A stretch of DNA of 45,379 nucleotides, from the NCBI GenBank assembly GCA_003577005.1, contig QEUW01000015.1, positions 1 to 45,379 on the forward strand, read 5' to 3'. Of this stretch, positions 1 through 7,692 are shown one piece after another. Within the stretch, counting starts at the first letter, position 1; every line of letters begins with the position of its first letter. Source of the DNA: Chloroflexota bacterium (GTDB lineage: Bacteria > Chloroflexota > Anaerolineae > Caldilineales > Caldilineaceae). The notes beneath the pieces are model-generated. The model did not search any database, was not told where the DNA came from, and saw only the letters and a program-made list of their open reading frames with translations. A program made the position numbers and the translations under genes.

Positions 1-533
1 AAAAACCTCCCTTCTTTTTTGTTTATCGGCATTGGTGAAATCTATATTGGTGAAATCTATGCTCAAGGTTGCTTCCTTTACTGTGTACACGGTGATACAC
101 CGGAGTGTCTCTGCAGGGCAGCTATGGTTGAGCCGGTGCAGGCGAAAATCCTTGGGACTGGAGACAGAAGTGAAATGCATCTGGTAGAGGATCCAAATGC
201 ATCCATTATGAGCGTCGGTGCTTGCCAGACTTCACCTGACAGAAACACCAGTATTCGATTACAACCTGTGCCAGCGGTGTTTAGGACAATAGACATGCCA
301 TATCGGGTACTATTCTAATCAACTTCTCTAGACAATGCAAACGGTCGATTTGCTTACGGCGATCACAGTTTTGGCGCTCATCATGATGAGCGACTGTCGT
401 TAAACCTACGAATGATCCACTTTTTGTGTACACAGTCCGATTTTACTGGCTATTACACTGGCGCGGCTACTATAAAGAGTTTGGCAATTTTACGCAACCG
501 TGGCATAAAGTTTAGGACCCTGTAAGGCCGTGC
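1..533. other. Gene-free left end
   Basis: No convincing gene is seen. The only long open frame (19-318, plus) has no ribosome binding site and no family-like composition, and a comparable frame lies opposite it, so it is probably chance. The stretch looks less GC-rich than the genes to its right. It holds a perfect 15-base tandem duplication at 31-60 and may carry the promoter and leader of the secreted repeat protein, but no clean -35/-10 pair could be assigned. Confidence 0.6.
31..60. repeat. 15-bp perfect tandem duplication
   Basis: The unit ATTGGTGAAATCTAT occurs twice head to tail at 31-45 and 46-60 without a mismatch. It lies in non-coding sequence. It may be a recent slippage duplication or a pair of protein binding sites; the sequence does not decide. 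Confidence 0.9.
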
Positions 534-2609
534 ATGCTGCCCACCGCTCACAACTGGCTGTTCACGCCCAGTCTTGGCTACCGCCATTGCGCACGAAGAT
601 ACGCCATGCAATCACTCCATCGATCCAGGGACCGATCCGGGTTGCGCTCGCACCATCCGGTTGTTGCTTTGGGATATCTCCTCTTGTCCATCAGCACACT
701 TACGGTCATGGCGGGCGCCGCATTGGTCATGGCTCGCAGCCCAAGTTTGCTGTTGTTCTCACCCGGGCGTACAAATGTATCGACTGTATCGACGGTGGAC
801 TCATTGGCGCGAGGGCCGAGAAATCTCAACACTGCATCCCTATTTGACTGGATAGCCGCCTCGATTCGCCTGGTCGATGACACCGCAGAAATCACTCGTT
901 ACCCGGCAGTTACTTTGGCGCAAACCGGTGCTTTACGCCTGGCTACCAGCGAAGATTTGCCCCCAGAGCACGAGGTCAACGTCCATATCCTCGGGTATGG
1001 CGCCGTCAATCTCAGCCCACGCGGCCCCTACGCCGCTGATGAAGTGGTCGCCGCCCTCGCCGACCCCGCGCCAGGCTACCGTTTTGACCACTGGAGCGGT
1101 GCCCTGACAGGTATCGAAAACCCCATCACCTTTACCATTAGCTCAGATATCGCAATGACAGCCACTTTTGTGGCCGATGATGAACCGCGCAGTTACGTGA
1201 TCACAACGGCGGTGGTCGGCGGCGGCGCCATCGAGGTGACGCCGCCTGGCCCGTATAGCTATGGGGAGACTGTCCATCTCACAGCCCGGGCGGAGGATGG
1301 CTGGCGCTTTTCCCGCTGGAGCGGCGAGATCGGCGGTTGGCAGAATCCCTATGCCTACTCCGTGATCGAAGACACCACTGTGGTCGCTCTCTTTGAGCTG
1401 GAAAGCACACCACCGACCATCACGCTCAGTGTCGGCCAGGATGGACAGGGGGAGGTGACAGTAGATCCGGTTGGCCCCTACGTCACGGGTCAAACCATCA
1501 CGCTCACCGCTTCCCCGGCGCCGGGTTGGGAATTCGGCGGCTGGAACGGCCACCTGTCGGGTACGGACAACCCGTACATAATGACGATCACCACCCACAC
1601 AACTGCCATTGCCAGATTTCAAGTGATTTCGCCACCGGTGGCGCCCGTGCTAAACCTTCGGGTGGAAGGTGAAGGCGAAGTGCAGGCCGAACCTGGGGAA
1701 CCCTATACCTTGGGTCAATTGGTTAAGGTGACCGCAAATGCGCAGCCCGGCTGGCGTTTTGACCACTGGAGCGGCGATTTTGACGGCGATGCCAATCCGC
1801 ACGCTTTTGCTATTCTCGGTGAAACGACTCTTACAGCGCATTTTACGCCGCTGAGGACCACGCCAGTGTCACTCGCAATCCACATCGCCGGGGCAGGCCA
1901 GGTGCGGCGCGACCCACCAGGCCCCTACAGCCCGGGCCAGGTGGTGACGATCACGGCTGAACCGGAGTCTGGTTGGCGGTTCACCGGCTGGAGCGGAGAC
2001 CAGGCCGGTACGCAGAATCCATACTCTTTTTCTATCGACAGAGATCTGGTGATCACCTCTACATTTATGCTTGAAGAGTCCCTGGACGATCCCCCTGGCG
2101 ATGGCCCGCCGGGCGATCCTGCGCCCGATCCGGTGGATGCTCCTATCGTTGAAGTGCAGGTTGCCGGCGCAGGGTTAGTCGAGCGCGTACCCCCTGGTCC
2201 CTACGAGCCAGGACAGGCGATCACGTTGACCGCTCAGGCCGAAAGCGGCTGGGCATTCGCCAGCTGGAGTGGAGCGCTGCAAGGCCAACAAAATCCACAG
2301 GCAGTTACCCTCACCACCACGCTGGCGGTGACGGCGACCTTTGTGCCCGTCGCCAATACCTATCTGATTGCGGTCAAGACCGCAGGTGCAGGCGAGGTGG
2401 CGCTTGCACCGCCGGGTCCATACCTGCACAGCCAGCAGGTGACGTTGACGGCCACACCAGAGAGAGGCCAGTGTTTCCAATCCTGGCAGGGAGACTTGGC
2501 CGGCGTGACCAATCCGCTGCATGTGCAGATGGCGAGTGATCTGGCAGTGACGGCGCAATTCGGCCCCTGCCCCGTGCATCTGCCTATGGTCGTCTCCGTC
2601 CGCCATTGA
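534..2609 (+). CDS. Secreted protein with seven tandem beta-type repeats
   Basis: A 691-residue exported protein. A basic N-terminus is followed by a hydrophobic stretch near residues 44-67, which looks like a signal peptide or anchor. From about residue 147 to the C-terminus there are seven copies of a unit of about 73 residues. Each has the pattern G-x-G-x-V, then PPGPY, GQ-x-(V/I)-T-(L/I)-T-A, G-W-x-F-x-x-W-S-G, an NP pair, and a closing (V/T)-A-x-F. This matches the InlB-B/Listeria-Bacteroides type of extracellular repeat (family knowledge). Repeats five and six are separated by a Pro/Asp/Gly linker. The C-terminus ends HLPMVVSVRH, like the short LP-hydrophobic tails I associate with secreted Chloroflexota proteins. 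The start is uncertain: ATG at 534 has AAGG seven bases upstream, while ATG at 606 gives a more normal signal peptide. The role is unknown; adhesion or surface display is a guess. Confidence 0.8.
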   Translation: MLPTAHNWLFTPSLGYRHCARRYAMQSLHRSRDRSGLRSHHPVVALGYLLLSISTLTVMAGAALVMARSPSLLLFSPGRTNVSTVSTVDSLARGPRNLNTASLFDWIAASIRLVDDTAEITRYPAVTLAQTGALRLATSEDLPPEHEVNVHILGYGAVNLSPRGPYAADEVVAALADPAPGYRFDHWSGALTGIENPITFTISSDIAMTATFVADDEPRSYVITTAVVGGGAIEVTPPGPYSYGETVHLTARAEDGWRFSRWSGEIGGWQNPYAYSVIEDTTVVALFELESTPPTITLSVGQDGQGEVTVDPVGPYVTGQTITLTASPAPGWEFGGWNGHLSGTDNPYIMTITTHTTAIARFQVISPPVAPVLNLRVEGEGEVQAEPGEPYTLGQLVKVTANAQPGWRFDHWSGDFDGDANPHAFAILGETTLTAHFTPLRTTPVSLAIHIAGAGQVRRDPPGPYSPGQVVTITAEPESGWRFTGWSGDQAGTQNPYSFSIDRDLVITSTFMLEESLDDPPGDGPPGDPAPDPVDAPIVEVQVAGAGLVERVPPGPYEPGQAITLTAQAESGWAFASWSGALQGQQNPQAVTLTTTLAVTATFVPVANTYLIAVKTAGAGEVALAPPGPYLHSQQVTLTATPERGQCFQSWQGDLAGVTNPLHVQMASDLAVTAQFGPCPVHLPMVVSVRH

Positions 2610-2672
2610 AAAGTGACTGCTGTAGGGTGATCACGAACTTGAAGCAATACACCGCAGCCAACTCTTTCGCCT

Positions 2673-2692
2673 ACTGGCGCTCAACCGCCAGT
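2673..2692. other. Small hairpin downstream of the repeat protein
   Basis: ACTGGCG (2673-2679) and CGCCAGT (2686-2692) form a perfect 7-bp stem with a 6-base loop, 64 bases after the stop codon of the secreted protein. No T-run follows directly (one begins near 2732), so it is only a weak terminator candidate. Confidence 0.4.
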
Positions 2693-2770
2693 GCCGGCAC
2701 ATTGGGGCGATCCAGTCTGCAATTGCCTGGCCTTTTTTCTCCCCCGTTATGATTGAAACAAAATTGTAAG

Positions 2771-2798
2771 TTAAAACTCAAGCCTTTGCTGCTATAAT
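2771..2798 (+). promoter_or_regulatory. Candidate sigma-70 promoter of the cytidylyltransferase gene
   Basis: A perfect TATAAT at 2793-2798 is preceded, with a 16-base spacer, by TTAAAA at 2771-2776, a poor -35 match. The surrounding bases are AT-rich compared with the coding DNA. The predicted transcript would have a leader of about 100 bases before the start codon at 2908. Confidence 0.45.
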
Positions 2799-2907
2799 CA
2801 ATCGGCATGCTCGTGGGCAAAGGCGTAAACCGGCGCGCCACTTGAGAGCGCTCGCTGGTTAGGCTTTGTCGCACGCTCATCTTTGAGTAGCTAACATGGA
2901 GGAATGT

Positions 2908-3681
2908 ATGAAAGTCGGGATTCTCGCCGGTGGTCATGGCACCCGCATCTCGGAAGAGACACAGATCAAACCAAAAGCAATGGTTGAGATTGGTGGCCGG
3001 CCCATTTTGTGGCATATCATGCGCCACTATGCCCACTTTGGCTACAATGAGTTTGTCATTGCGCTTGGCTACAAGGGTGAGATGCTCAAGCAATATATGG
3101 TGGACTATGCATCGCTCAACAGCAGCCTGAGCGTCAACTTGCGTAGCGGCCATGTCACTGTTTTGGATGGCTACAAGCCGGATTGGAACGTAGACTTAAT
3201 CGACACCGGCCTCCACACCCAGACCGGCGGCCGCATCAAGCGCATCATCCCCTACATGGGCAACCAGACCTTTATGCTCACCTGGTGCGATGGCGTCTCG
3301 GATGTCAATCTACACGAACTGCTGGCCTTCCACCGGCGCCACGGCAAACTGGCGACGCTGACCGCCGTCCGCCCCCCTGCGCGCTACGGGCACATGGAGT
3401 TTGACGGTGACCAGATCGTCGAATTTACCGAAAAGCCCCAGACCGGCGAAGGGTGGATCAATGGCGCCTTCTTTGTCTTGGAGCCGGAAGTCTACGACTA
3501 TATCGACGGCGATAGTACCCAATGGGAGCACGAGCCACTCCAACGCCTGGCGCGTGATGGCCAGTTGATGGCTTACAAGCACACCTCTTTCTGGCAGTGC
3601 ATGGACACGCTGCGCGAACGCCACATCCTGGAGACCCTGTGGCAGAGTGGAAAAGCGCCGTGGCGGGTGTGGGAGGAGTGA
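2908..3681 (+). CDS. rfbF: Glucose-1-phosphate cytidylyltransferase
   Basis: Makes CDP-glucose from CTP and glucose-1-phosphate, the first step to CDP-linked dideoxysugars or other CDP-glucose products of the cell surface. The N-terminus carries the nucleotidyltransferase signature: a GILAGGHGTR loop (residues 4-13), then KPKAMVEIGGRPILWHIM. Internal segments such as LTWCDGVSDVN and the FTEKPQTGEGWINGAFFV stretch are characteristic of RfbF. The start is ATG 2908: GGAGG lies at 2898-2902 and the product is then 257 residues, the usual family length. The in-frame ATG at 2896 overlaps that ribosome site. No CDP-glucose dehydratase is adjacent, which is unusual because the two are normally paired. 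The stop is only three bases from the stop of the convergent PAP2 gene. Confidence 0.93.
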   Translation: MKVGILAGGHGTRISEETQIKPKAMVEIGGRPILWHIMRHYAHFGYNEFVIALGYKGEMLKQYMVDYASLNSSLSVNLRSGHVTVLDGYKPDWNVDLIDTGLHTQTGGRIKRIIPYMGNQTFMLTWCDGVSDVNLHELLAFHRRHGKLATLTAVRPPARYGHMEFDGDQIVEFTEKPQTGEGWINGAFFVLEPEVYDYIDGDSTQWEHEPLQRLARDGQLMAYKHTSFWQCMDTLRERHILETLWQSGKAPWRVWEE

Positions 3682-3684
3682 CCA

Positions 3685-4749
3685 TCATTTGGGTCGCCAG
3701 GGCCAGGGCAAACGCCGCAAGAACCAGGCAAGTACGGCCCCAATCGAGGAGCCTGCGACGACATCGCCCGGGTAGTGGTCACCCAGATAGATGCGCGAAA
3801 ACGCTACCAGGCTGGCGACGGCATAGAGGTGCCGCCGCCAGCGGGGAAAGAAGTTGCTCAGGAGCAGCGCACCGGCGAAGGCCGTGGCCGAATGGCCGGA
3901 AGGGAAGGACCAGGTACCGGGCTTTTTGCCGATCACGATGGCCTGGATGATGGTAATAAAGGGTCGCCGCCGCCGAAAATAGGATTTGACCGGGTACTCC
4001 ACGATAGCCGTGGCCAGCGCCAGCGGCACAGCCGCATCGCGGATGATACGCCAGCCAAACGGCGGGTTACGGAAGAAAATCATGCCCATCAGCGCAAACC
4101 AGGCCGCACCCCCGGTAAAGATAAAGGTGATCGTATAGAAGATGGCGTTGAGCAGCCGTGTGTGCGGCAGGTGGTTGATCTTCAGAAAGAGCCAGGCGTC
4201 TACAGCATCCAGCGGCTTGAGCCGTTTGAGCACAGCGTGTCGCAGATATTCCCGTTGGCGCTCACCCGCGATAGCCGGCGCTCCTTGTTGTTCGGGGTTG
4301 AAGACTTCCTGGGCCGCCTGAGAGACCACCTCACGCTCGCGGCCCTCGGCGGCGGCAAGCATGCGAGCGGTCTCCTCGAGAACGTTTTGCGCCGTCTCAC
4401 CAGCAGGGGCGGACTCAGCGGCCTTTTCCACCTGTTCGGCTGCCTGGGCCGGAGTAGCCGGCTGTGGCGTTGTCTGGGCCACTTCGTCTGCCGTCTGTTC
4501 ACCGGTCGTAGCTGCCAGCTCATCGAGCACGGCATCAGCTCTCTCTTGCGAGTCTACCTCGGCCAGCGCCTCGCGCAGGGCCCTTCGTACGGGTTTGGCC
4601 TCGGCCTTTTCTTCTGGGGTAGGCATCTCCCACGGTGCAACGGGCGTGTCGCCCAGTTCTTGTACCGGGGGTGCTGGCGGCATCGCTCCCTGTTCTTTCT
4701 GCTTTTTCTCTTCTTTTTTCCGCTTCTTAGTAGAGGTTTCTTTCGCCAT
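3685..4749 (-). CDS. PAP2-family membrane phosphatase with charged N-terminal extension
   Basis: A 354-residue membrane protein. The C-terminal half is a PAP2/type-2 phosphatidate phosphatase domain with all three signature parts: K-x6-RP (near residue 253), PSGH (near 281), and SR-x5-H-x3-D in the segment SRIYLGDHYPGD (near 316-328). Such enzymes remove phosphate from lipid phosphates such as phosphatidate or undecaprenyl pyrophosphate. The first 150 or so residues are Lys/Glu- then Ala/Glu-rich and low in complexity, probably a cytoplasmic disordered or coiled region, which is unusual for this family. The start at 4749 is preceded by AGGA with a six-base spacer; the codons upstream are an unneeded extension. 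It converges on rfbF with a three-base gap and no visible terminator. The substrate cannot be told. Confidence 0.85.
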   Translation of the reverse strand: MAKETSTKKRKKEEKKQKEQGAMPPAPPVQELGDTPVAPWEMPTPEEKAEAKPVRRALREALAEVDSQERADAVLDELAATTGEQTADEVAQTTPQPATPAQAAEQVEKAAESAPAGETAQNVLEETARMLAAAEGREREVVSQAAQEVFNPEQQGAPAIAGERQREYLRHAVLKRLKPLDAVDAWLFLKINHLPHTRLLNAIFYTITFIFTGGAAWFALMGMIFFRNPPFGWRIIRDAAVPLALATAIVEYPVKSYFRRRRPFITIIQAIVIGKKPGTWSFPSGHSATAFAGALLLSNFFPRWRRHLYAVASLVAFSRIYLGDHYPGDVVAGSSIGAVLAWFLRRLPWPWRPK

Positions 4750-4885
4750 AGCGTATCCTGTTCTAGCGTAATGTTTCGAGGCCACTTGAAATCCACGTGG
4801 CCCAGGGGTGCATCATAGTTTCAAAGTCCCGCGCCTGGTCTAGAACGTGTATGTTCAAGCAGATTCTCATTTGAGCCAGATCAAA

Positions 4886-4947
4886 GGTTAGGGGCGCATA
4901 TCTATTGCGGCGGATATGATTGCTCTGCCGCCCGTGCGCCCCTAACC
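4886..4947. repeat. 62-bp nested inverted repeat
   Basis: GGTTAGGGGCGCA (4886-4898) and TGCGCCCCTAACC (4935-4947) are perfect 13-base complements. Within the loop GGCGG (4909-4913) can pair with CCGCC (4928-4932). No T-run follows on either strand, so it is not an ordinary terminator. It could be a cruciform, a regulatory RNA fold or a small mobile palindrome. Confidence 0.75.
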
Positions 4948-5100
4948 TCATATCGTGCTTGGCTTGCTGCCATACAGTAGTGTACGGGCAAAGCAGAGCT
5001 GAGAACAGTAATCCCGGTGCAAGCTGGAGGTATAGGTAAAGATTGAGGTTCGGCTGTTTGATGCCAGCAGCGCCGTGTGCTACACTCAGGCCAGTGCGAG

Positions 5101-5130
5101 ACACCAGGTGCGCGACCACCGGTGTTTTTT
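5101..5130 (+). terminator. Intrinsic terminator in the leader of the PLP-enzyme gene
   Basis: ACACCAGGTG (5101-5110), a six-base loop, then CACCGGTG (5117-5124) and six Ts (5125-5130). The stem has one bulged A. It points along the plus strand 57 bases before the GTG start of the class-V PLP enzyme, and no plus-strand gene ends nearby. The position therefore suggests transcription attenuation rather than the end of a gene. Confidence 0.65.
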
Positions 5131-5187
5131 CTTGCGCAAACTGAGTTTACCAGGCTTGTTATTCACAACCAAAAGGATCGACAGATC

Positions 5188-6360
5188 GTGATCAACACTC
5201 AATCCGTACCCCTGGCTCTACCTTTGCCACACCTGGCCGAACAGTACATGCTGGATAAGAACATTGCCTTTTTGAATCACGGCAGTTTTGGCGCTTGTCC
5301 CCGGCCTGTGTTTGAGACGTACCAAATGTGGCAAAGAGAGATGGAACTAAATCCGGTAGCTTTTATGGGGCGACTGTCCGATCTGCTCGCCCAGGCGCGC
5401 GCGCGCCTGGCACAGTATCTCGGCACAAAGGCCGATAATCTTGTCTTTATCCCTAACGCAACCCATGGTATCAATATCGTCGCGCGTTCTCTAAAGCTCC
5501 AGCCAGGCGATGAGGTGCTTGGAACAGACCATGAATACGGAGCAGTAAACAATACCTGGCGCTTCAACTGTGAAAAATCAGGCGCTCGCTATATCAACCA
5601 ATCCATTCCGGTGCCGCTTACAACCCCAGAAGCATTTGTCGATGCACTGTGGGAGGGTGTTACGGAACGGACGCGTGTGATCTCTATTAGTCACATCACA
5701 TCCCCCACGGCGCTCATCTTCCCCGTGGAGTTGGTCTGCCAACGCGCAAAAGAAGCCGGGATCATCACAGTGATTGATGGTGCACACGCTCCTGGACAGA
5801 TTGATTTAGACCTGGAGAGCTTAGGGGCTGATTTTTACACAGGCAACGCGCATAAGTGGCTCAGTAGCTCGAGAGGCGCTGCGTTCCTTTTTGCCCGTCC
5901 AGAACGTCAGGAGATGCTTGAGCCATTGGTCGTTAGTCACGGCTGGAGTCGGCACAATCCTGACATTTCACAGTTTCTTAGTTATCTGAGCTGGACAGGC
6001 ACGGATGATCCATCCGCTTATCTGAGCGTGCCGGCTGCCATTGATTTTCAGGTGCAGAATGACTGGCAAGCGGTGCGGGAAGCGTGTCATCAGTTACTGA
6101 TGGAAGCCCAATATCGCATTCTGGGGCTATCTGACCAAGAACCTTTGAGCCCAGATTCCATGTGGGTACAAATGTGTTCAGTTCCTTTGCCGGGCCGGGC
6201 AGGTGATTATAAAGAGCTCTGGGACAAATATCAGATCATTGTGCCGGTTGGTGAGTGGAATCAGAAGACTTTGATCCGTGTCTCTATTCAAGCGTATAAC
6301 TCACCGCGTGACATCAACCGGCTCTTGTCCGCGCTCAAAGATATCGTCAGCAAGGTGTGA
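5188..6360 (+). CDS. Class-V PLP-dependent enzyme, isopenicillin-N-epimerase-like
   Basis: A 390-residue fold-type-I PLP enzyme of the aminotransferase class V group, closest in pattern to CefD (isopenicillin N epimerase). Near the N-terminus FLNHGSFGACP is the typical opening. NATHGINIVARSL, then DGAHAPGQIDLDLESLGADF and the AHKW segment with the PLP lysine, give the cofactor site in the expected order. The C-terminal R-(V/I)-S-x-Q-x-YN stretch is also typical. The family includes epimerases, selenocysteine lyases and cysteine desulfurases; the substrate here is unknown and beta-lactam synthesis is not implied. The start is GTG 5188, with AAGGA ten bases upstream; the open frame runs further back but through the leader terminator. 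It seems to be transcribed alone. Confidence 0.85.
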   Translation: MINTQSVPLALPLPHLAEQYMLDKNIAFLNHGSFGACPRPVFETYQMWQREMELNPVAFMGRLSDLLAQARARLAQYLGTKADNLVFIPNATHGINIVARSLKLQPGDEVLGTDHEYGAVNNTWRFNCEKSGARYINQSIPVPLTTPEAFVDALWEGVTERTRVISISHITSPTALIFPVELVCQRAKEAGIITVIDGAHAPGQIDLDLESLGADFYTGNAHKWLSSSRGAAFLFARPERQEMLEPLVVSHGWSRHNPDISQFLSYLSWTGTDDPSAYLSVPAAIDFQVQNDWQAVREACHQLLMEAQYRILGLSDQEPLSPDSMWVQMCSVPLPGRAGDYKELWDKYQIIVPVGEWNQKTLIRVSIQAYNSPRDINRLLSALKDIVSKV

Positions 6361-6410
6361 GGATGATAAAGTGCGCGCCAGGAGCCTCTGCCACTCAGCC
6401 TGCCCAGAGA

Positions 6411-6455
6411 TGCGATGCACGTGCCAGGTGCATCGCACCTTACGGTGCAACGCAC
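6411..6455. repeat. Dispersed palindromic element, copy 1
   Basis: TGCGATGCAC (6411-6420) and GTGCATCGCA (6428-6437) form a perfect 10-bp stem. The right half continues as GTGCATCGCACC, four bases, then GGTGCAACGCAC. The reverse complement of 6428-6455 is nearly identical to 20003-20031, and related sequence recurs at 20084-20127, so this is a repeated element of the genome. Confidence 0.75.
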
Positions 6456-6687
6456 GGCTGCAGCCCCGGTCGAACCAATCGCTGCGACACAAATGCAACA
6501 GAACCTAACCCTGCAACAAGATTTTGGCGATTATCGGCGGCGAGACTTCCGGGGCGACTGAACCAGCTTCGCCAACCAAGCTCTATGTGGCCGCCTTCCA
6601 GAGATCGGAGTGAATCAGCCGGGCGAAGTCTCGTTGTAGTACGAATAGAAAGCACAAAAAACCTGCATAAATAGCAATGCGATTCTC

Positions 6688-6709
6688 AATTGTACTATTG
6701 ATTACAATT
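6688..6709. promoter_or_regulatory. AATTGTA-N8-TACAATT inverted repeat
   Basis: AATTGTA (6688-6694) and TACAATT (6703-6709) are perfect 7-base arms with an 8-base spacer in AT-rich DNA about 70 bases before the regulator's promoter. The shape fits a dimeric helix-turn-helix operator. The binder is unknown. Confidence 0.5.
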
Positions 6710-6779
6710 ATATCCACGATTTCCTGACGATACCCCATCGCTCTGTCTCCACACACTCAACGCGATTGAGAGTAGCAAG

Positions 6780-6834
6780 TTGACTTATTTGAGATTTCAT
6801 GATAGGATGCAACCATTTGAATAATCCGATTATT
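6780..6834 (+). promoter_or_regulatory. Sigma-70 promoter plus operator of the FCD regulator
   Basis: TTGACT (6780-6785), a 17-base spacer and TAGGAT (6803-6808) make a strong housekeeping promoter. A perfect odd palindrome, AATAATC-C-GATTATT (6820-6834), lies where the transcript should begin, a classic repressor position. The regulator starts at 6881, so autoregulation is likely, possibly extending to korAB. Confidence 0.65.
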
Positions 6835-6880
6835 TGGAAGAATAGAACGGATCGTTCCAGGTAGGCAGTATCTTTGTCTT

Positions 6881-7585
6881 ATGGTCGAAAACGAGATCGA
6901 ATCCGATTTTTTGCGCCTGTTACTCAAATGCAGACCGGGCGAACGATTGCCGTCGCTCACTGAGTTGAGCGCTGAAACGGGTGTCAGTGTTGGCAAGTTG
7001 CGCGAACAGATGGAAGTAGCGCGTACGTTAGGCCTGGTGGATGCCAGCCCGCGGCGCGGAATCACGCGTACAGACTATCAATTCCTCCCGGCAGTACGCT
7101 TGAGTTTGCTTGTTGCACTGGCGCTTGATCGGCGCAATTTTGAAGCCTTTAGTAGCCTCCGCACCCACTTGGAGGTCGCCTTTTGGGACGAGGCCGTGGC
7201 TTTGCTTACCGAGGAAGAGATCGCCTATCTGCGCACGCTCGTCTGCTCGGCCTGGGAGAAACTAAACCACGTTCGTGTTCGTATCCCAAACGAAGAACAC
7301 CGCGCCCTGCACTTAACCATCTTTCGCCGGCTGGAAAATCCTTTTGTGCAGGGGCTATTGGAAGCTTACTGGGACGCTTACGAAGCGGTTGAGTTGAATA
7401 CGTACGCCGACTACGCCTATCTCAAGCGAGTCTGGCATTATCATGAGGAGATCGTCGAGGCGATCAGTGGTCGTAATTTTGCACGGGGCAAGCAGTTGTT
7501 AATCGAACACATGCGGCTTCTCAACAGCCGTGGCATTTCGCTTGAAGCAGGTGTCGACCCGGCAACGTTGCCGGTATCGACCTGA
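6881..7585 (+). CDS. FadR/GntR-type transcriptional regulator with FCD domain
   Basis: A 234-residue regulator. Residues about 5-65 form a winged helix-turn-helix whose core reads LPSLTELSAETGVSVGKLRE followed by a typical GntR recognition pattern. Residues about 80-220 are a helical FCD effector domain, including EEHRALHLTIFRRLENP and the late YHEEIVEAI and IEHM segments that supply metal- or ligand-binding histidines in this family. FCD proteins sense small carboxylates. The gene is 107 bases upstream of korA on the same strand, so control of 2-oxoacid:ferredoxin oxidoreductase by an organic acid is the natural inference. The ATG at 6881 lacks a strong ribosome binding site. A palindrome over its probable transcription start suggests autoregulation. 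Confidence 0.85.
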   Translation: MVENEIESDFLRLLLKCRPGERLPSLTELSAETGVSVGKLREQMEVARTLGLVDASPRRGITRTDYQFLPAVRLSLLVALALDRRNFEAFSSLRTHLEVAFWDEAVALLTEEEIAYLRTLVCSAWEKLNHVRVRIPNEEHRALHLTIFRRLENPFVQGLLEAYWDAYEAVELNTYADYAYLKRVWHYHEEIVEAISGRNFARGKQLLIEHMRLLNSRGISLEAGVDPATLPVST

Positions 7586-7692
7586 ATTTTCATCTTCTTG
7601 TTCTAGGGCCGGTGTTCTCACAAGCGCGTGATGATGCCGGCTTTATCGCATGTTTCGCCTACCATTTTTTCGCCTGCCAACGGAGGAAGGCA

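Larger units (their letters stand above)
4750..5187. other. 438-bp divergent intergenic region with two structured elements
   Basis: The spacer between the minus-strand PAP2 gene and the plus-strand PLP enzyme holds no gene. It contains a long two-part inverted repeat at 4886-4947 and a plus-strand intrinsic terminator at 5101-5130, listed separately. No clear -35/-10 pair was found for either gene. Confidence 0.6.
6361..6880. other. 520-bp intergenic region upstream of the FCD regulator
   Basis: No gene is supported. The left part carries a copy of a dispersed palindromic element (6411-6455). The right part is AT-rich and holds an inverted repeat (6688-6709), a strong promoter (6780-6808) and an operator-like palindrome (6820-6834), all listed separately. 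Confidence 0.7.

Noticed and set aside
19..318. A 99-residue open frame at the left end of the window
   Set aside because: No ribosome binding site, no recognisable family, low complexity in the first residues because of the 15-base tandem duplication, and a competing frame on the opposite strand.
3775..4818. A 347-residue plus-strand frame opposite the PAP2 gene
   Set aside because: It is the complement of a gene with all PAP2 motifs; its residues are Arg/Gly-rich shadow composition with no motif.
4950..5187. A cobalamin or other known riboswitch before the PLP enzyme
   Set aside because: Fragments such as CCGGTG and GCCAGTG are suggestive, but the ordered conserved boxes of a known class could not be matched.
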